Origin: an uncultured Anaerocolumna sp.
GTDB lineage: Bacteria; Bacillota; Clostridia; Lachnospirales; Lachnospiraceae
Assembly (NCBI GenBank): GCA_937901695.1
Contig: CALDJN010000313.1
Location: 1-7,183, forward strand
Direction of reading: 5' to 3'
Length of the DNA: 7,183 nucleotides
This document shows positions 5,656-7,183 of the stretch, in pieces. The notes under the pieces are model-generated. The model did no database searches and was not told where the DNA came from. It was given only the letters and a program-made list of their open reading frames with translations. The first letter of the stretch is position 1; each line of letters starts with the position of its first letter. The position numbers were made by a program, and so were the translations under genes.

Positions 5656-7183
5656 ATGGGCGTGTTACATGATGATAGGAATATAATTACAGCTCCCTTA
5701 ACCAAGAATCTGCAAGAAAACATTGATACTATGGATGCTTTGTTTAAGGATTGTGCGGATATTGTAAAGCGCAGGCTGACTGTGGGCGGTACGAATAAAG
5801 TAGATATTTATTTTGTATATATTGACAACATGATTGATAAGACTTTGTTAGAAGAGGATACATTACGATATCTGATTTATAAAATGGATGATATGCCTGC
5901 CCAGAACCAGTTTGATTATATTAAGGATAAAGGTCTTAGAACGGCAGACATTTCCGAAGTAGTTACCATGCAGGAAGCAATTCAATTTATACTGGGCGGA
6001 GACACCATTATACTGGTGGATGGATATGATAAGGCATTAAGAGTTTCTGTCAGAGGATTTTCAAACCGTGGTGTACCAAAGGCTGAAAATGAGGTGGCGG
6101 TCAGAGGTTCCAAAGAAAGTTTTAGTGAAGCTCTCTATATTAACCGTGTTCTTTTACGCCGCAGAATTAAAGATACTAATATGAAAATGATACAGACTAC
6201 GGTAGGTACCAGAACCCAGACGGATGTGGCAATTGTCTTTATAGAAGGGGTTGCAAAACCGGAAGTGGTGGAAGAAATTCAACGAAGAATCAGAGATTTT
6301 GTTGTAGATGGTATTTTTGACAGTGGGATGCTTGAGCAATTGACAGAGAGAAATGTGTATTCACCATTCCCAGAATTTCAGGCTACAGAGCGGCCGGATA
6401 AAGCAGCTTCTGCCTTAGTAGAGGGAAGGGTTGTATTAATCGTAGATAATTCACCCATGGTACTTTTATTACCAACTACAATGAACTCTTTTTTTCAAGC
6501 CTCCGACGATACTTATTCCAGATGGGAAGTTGCATCTATGATGCGAATTCTTCGTTTTCTTGGTGGATTTATTACAGTGGCCTTGCCTGGACTTTATATA
6601 GCAGTGGTTAATTTTCAGCCGGAATTGTTGTCCTCTGCTTTGGCTCTGTCATTTGCCTCAGCAAGGGAGGGAGTACCATTTTCCGTATTGTTTGAAGTGA
6701 TTATGATGGAATTTGCATTTGAGATGTTATTAGAGGCAGGAATCAGGCTTCCCGGTCCAATGGGCAGCACACTTGGAATTGTAGGTGGTCTTGTTATTGG
6801 TAATGCAGCAGTAACTGCTAATTTAGTAAGTCCTATGGTGGTTATTATTATTGCTATGACAGCTATATCAGCATTTACAGTTCCCAATGAAGCATTTTCA
6901 GCAGCTTTTCGAGTAGTTCGTTATCTCATTATTATTTTATCTGCTCTCTTAGGGTTATACGGTTTTGTGCTTGGATTTATGATATTGCTAATCCATTTGG
7001 CAGGATTAAAAAGTTTTGGAATACCTTATTTACTTCCCTTTGCAGCTTCTGGACTTGGAGGCAAGAGTGATGGACGGGATGCTATTATAAGATACCCTCT
7101 GAATACGTTAAAAGATAGACCTTCTTACGCCAAGGATGACGCGAGGATCAGATTGGTACGTAATAGTGATAAGGTGAAAAAAC
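5656..7183 (+). CDS. Spore germination protein, GerA family (A subunit or SpoVAF-like), 3' end outside the window
   Basis: 509 residues are visible with no stop, close to the usual full length of about 500-550. The family forms the inner-membrane part of germinant receptors that sense nutrients and trigger spore germination. The N-terminal half (1 to about 255) is soluble and contains the family motifs PKAENEVAVRGSKESF (141-156; relatives have P..E...RGP.E.F) and SPFPEFQATERPD (236-248). The C-terminal half has about five membrane segments, including LGGFITVALPGLYIAVV, a helix after GVPFSVLFE, the LPGPMGSTLGIVGGLVIGNAAV loop and helix, and two more up to about residue 450. A cytoplasmic tail follows. 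The start ATG 5656 has AAGGTG at 5642-5647. GerAA/GerKA and SpoVAF are hard to tell apart by eye; whether gerB and gerC homologues follow is not visible. The gene has no defect in the visible part. Confidence 0.93.
   Translation, partial: MGVLHDDRNIITAPLTKNLQENIDTMDALFKDCADIVKRRLTVGGTNKVDIYFVYIDNMIDKTLLEEDTLRYLIYKMDDMPAQNQFDYIKDKGLRTADISEVVTMQEAIQFILGGDTIILVDGYDKALRVSVRGFSNRGVPKAENEVAVRGSKESFSEALYINRVLLRRRIKDTNMKMIQTTVGTRTQTDVAIVFIEGVAKPEVVEEIQRRIRDFVVDGIFDSGMLEQLTERNVYSPFPEFQATERPDKAASALVEGRVVLIVDNSPMVLLLPTTMNSFFQASDDTYSRWEVASMMRILRFLGGFITVALPGLYIAVVNFQPELLSSALALSFASAREGVPFSVLFEVIMMEFAFEMLLEAGIRLPGPMGSTLGIVGGLVIGNAAVTANLVSPMVVIIIAMTAISAFTVPNEAFSAAFRVVRYLIIILSALLGLYGFVLGFMILLIHLAGLKSFGIPYLLPFAASGLGGKSDGRDAIIRYPLNTLKDRPSYAKDDARIRLVRNSDKVKK

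Noticed and set aside
6615..6887. Minus-strand open frame within the germination gene
   Set aside because: It lies opposite the conserved membrane part of the GerA-family protein and matches nothing I recognise.

Overview
The window looks like chromosome of a low-GC, endospore-forming Firmicute, most likely a Clostridia member of the Lachnospiraceae type. The reasons are AT-rich codon use, strong GGAGG-type ribosome binding sites, a DacF-type D,D-carboxypeptidase beside the scpA/scpB condensin genes, and a GerA-family spore germination protein. All recognisable genes lie on the plus strand. No rRNA, tRNA, insertion sequence, phage or cas gene was seen.

Layout. Bases 1-56 are probably the last codons of an upstream surface protein with a bacterial Ig-like fold. 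Bases 136-1308 encode a secreted D-alanyl-D-alanine carboxypeptidase. Bases 1309-1839 have no gene and hold a palindromic-ended repeat element flanked on both sides by degenerate tandem arrays. Bases 1840-4362 are a tight gene run: a membrane-anchored metallophosphoesterase with a lysine/glutamate-rich tandem-repeat insert, a membrane protein of the site-2 protease (M50) fold with a damaged HExxH motif, and scpA. Between scpA and scpB lie 227 bp with three near-identical 29-bp repeats at an exact 65-bp period, separated by two unrelated 36-bp spacers. scpB is at 4590-5159. Bases 5160-5655 have no gene and hold short direct repeats, a 96-bp hairpin-rich palindromic element, a T-run and about ten copies of a 14-bp repeat. 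From 5656 to the window edge runs a GerA-family spore germination protein whose stop codon is not reached.

How the genes fit together. ScpA and ScpB are the kleisin and winged-helix partners of SMC in chromosome compaction and segregation. The carboxypeptidase trims peptidoglycan stem peptides and, in spore formers, often acts on cortex or septal wall. The GerA protein belongs to the spore germinant-sensing machinery. The phosphoesterase and the M50-like protein are membrane proteins of unknown substrate, co-directional with scpA at 27 and 12 bp spacing.

The most unusual content is repetitive DNA. Both palindromic elements share the core GTCATTCTGA and have tandem arrays beside them that look seeded from their own ends. 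A CRISPR-like but cas-less spaced repeat begins inside the last codons of scpA. A purine-rich repeat has expanded inside an otherwise canonical enzyme. No complete new defence or mobile system can be supported from this sequence alone.
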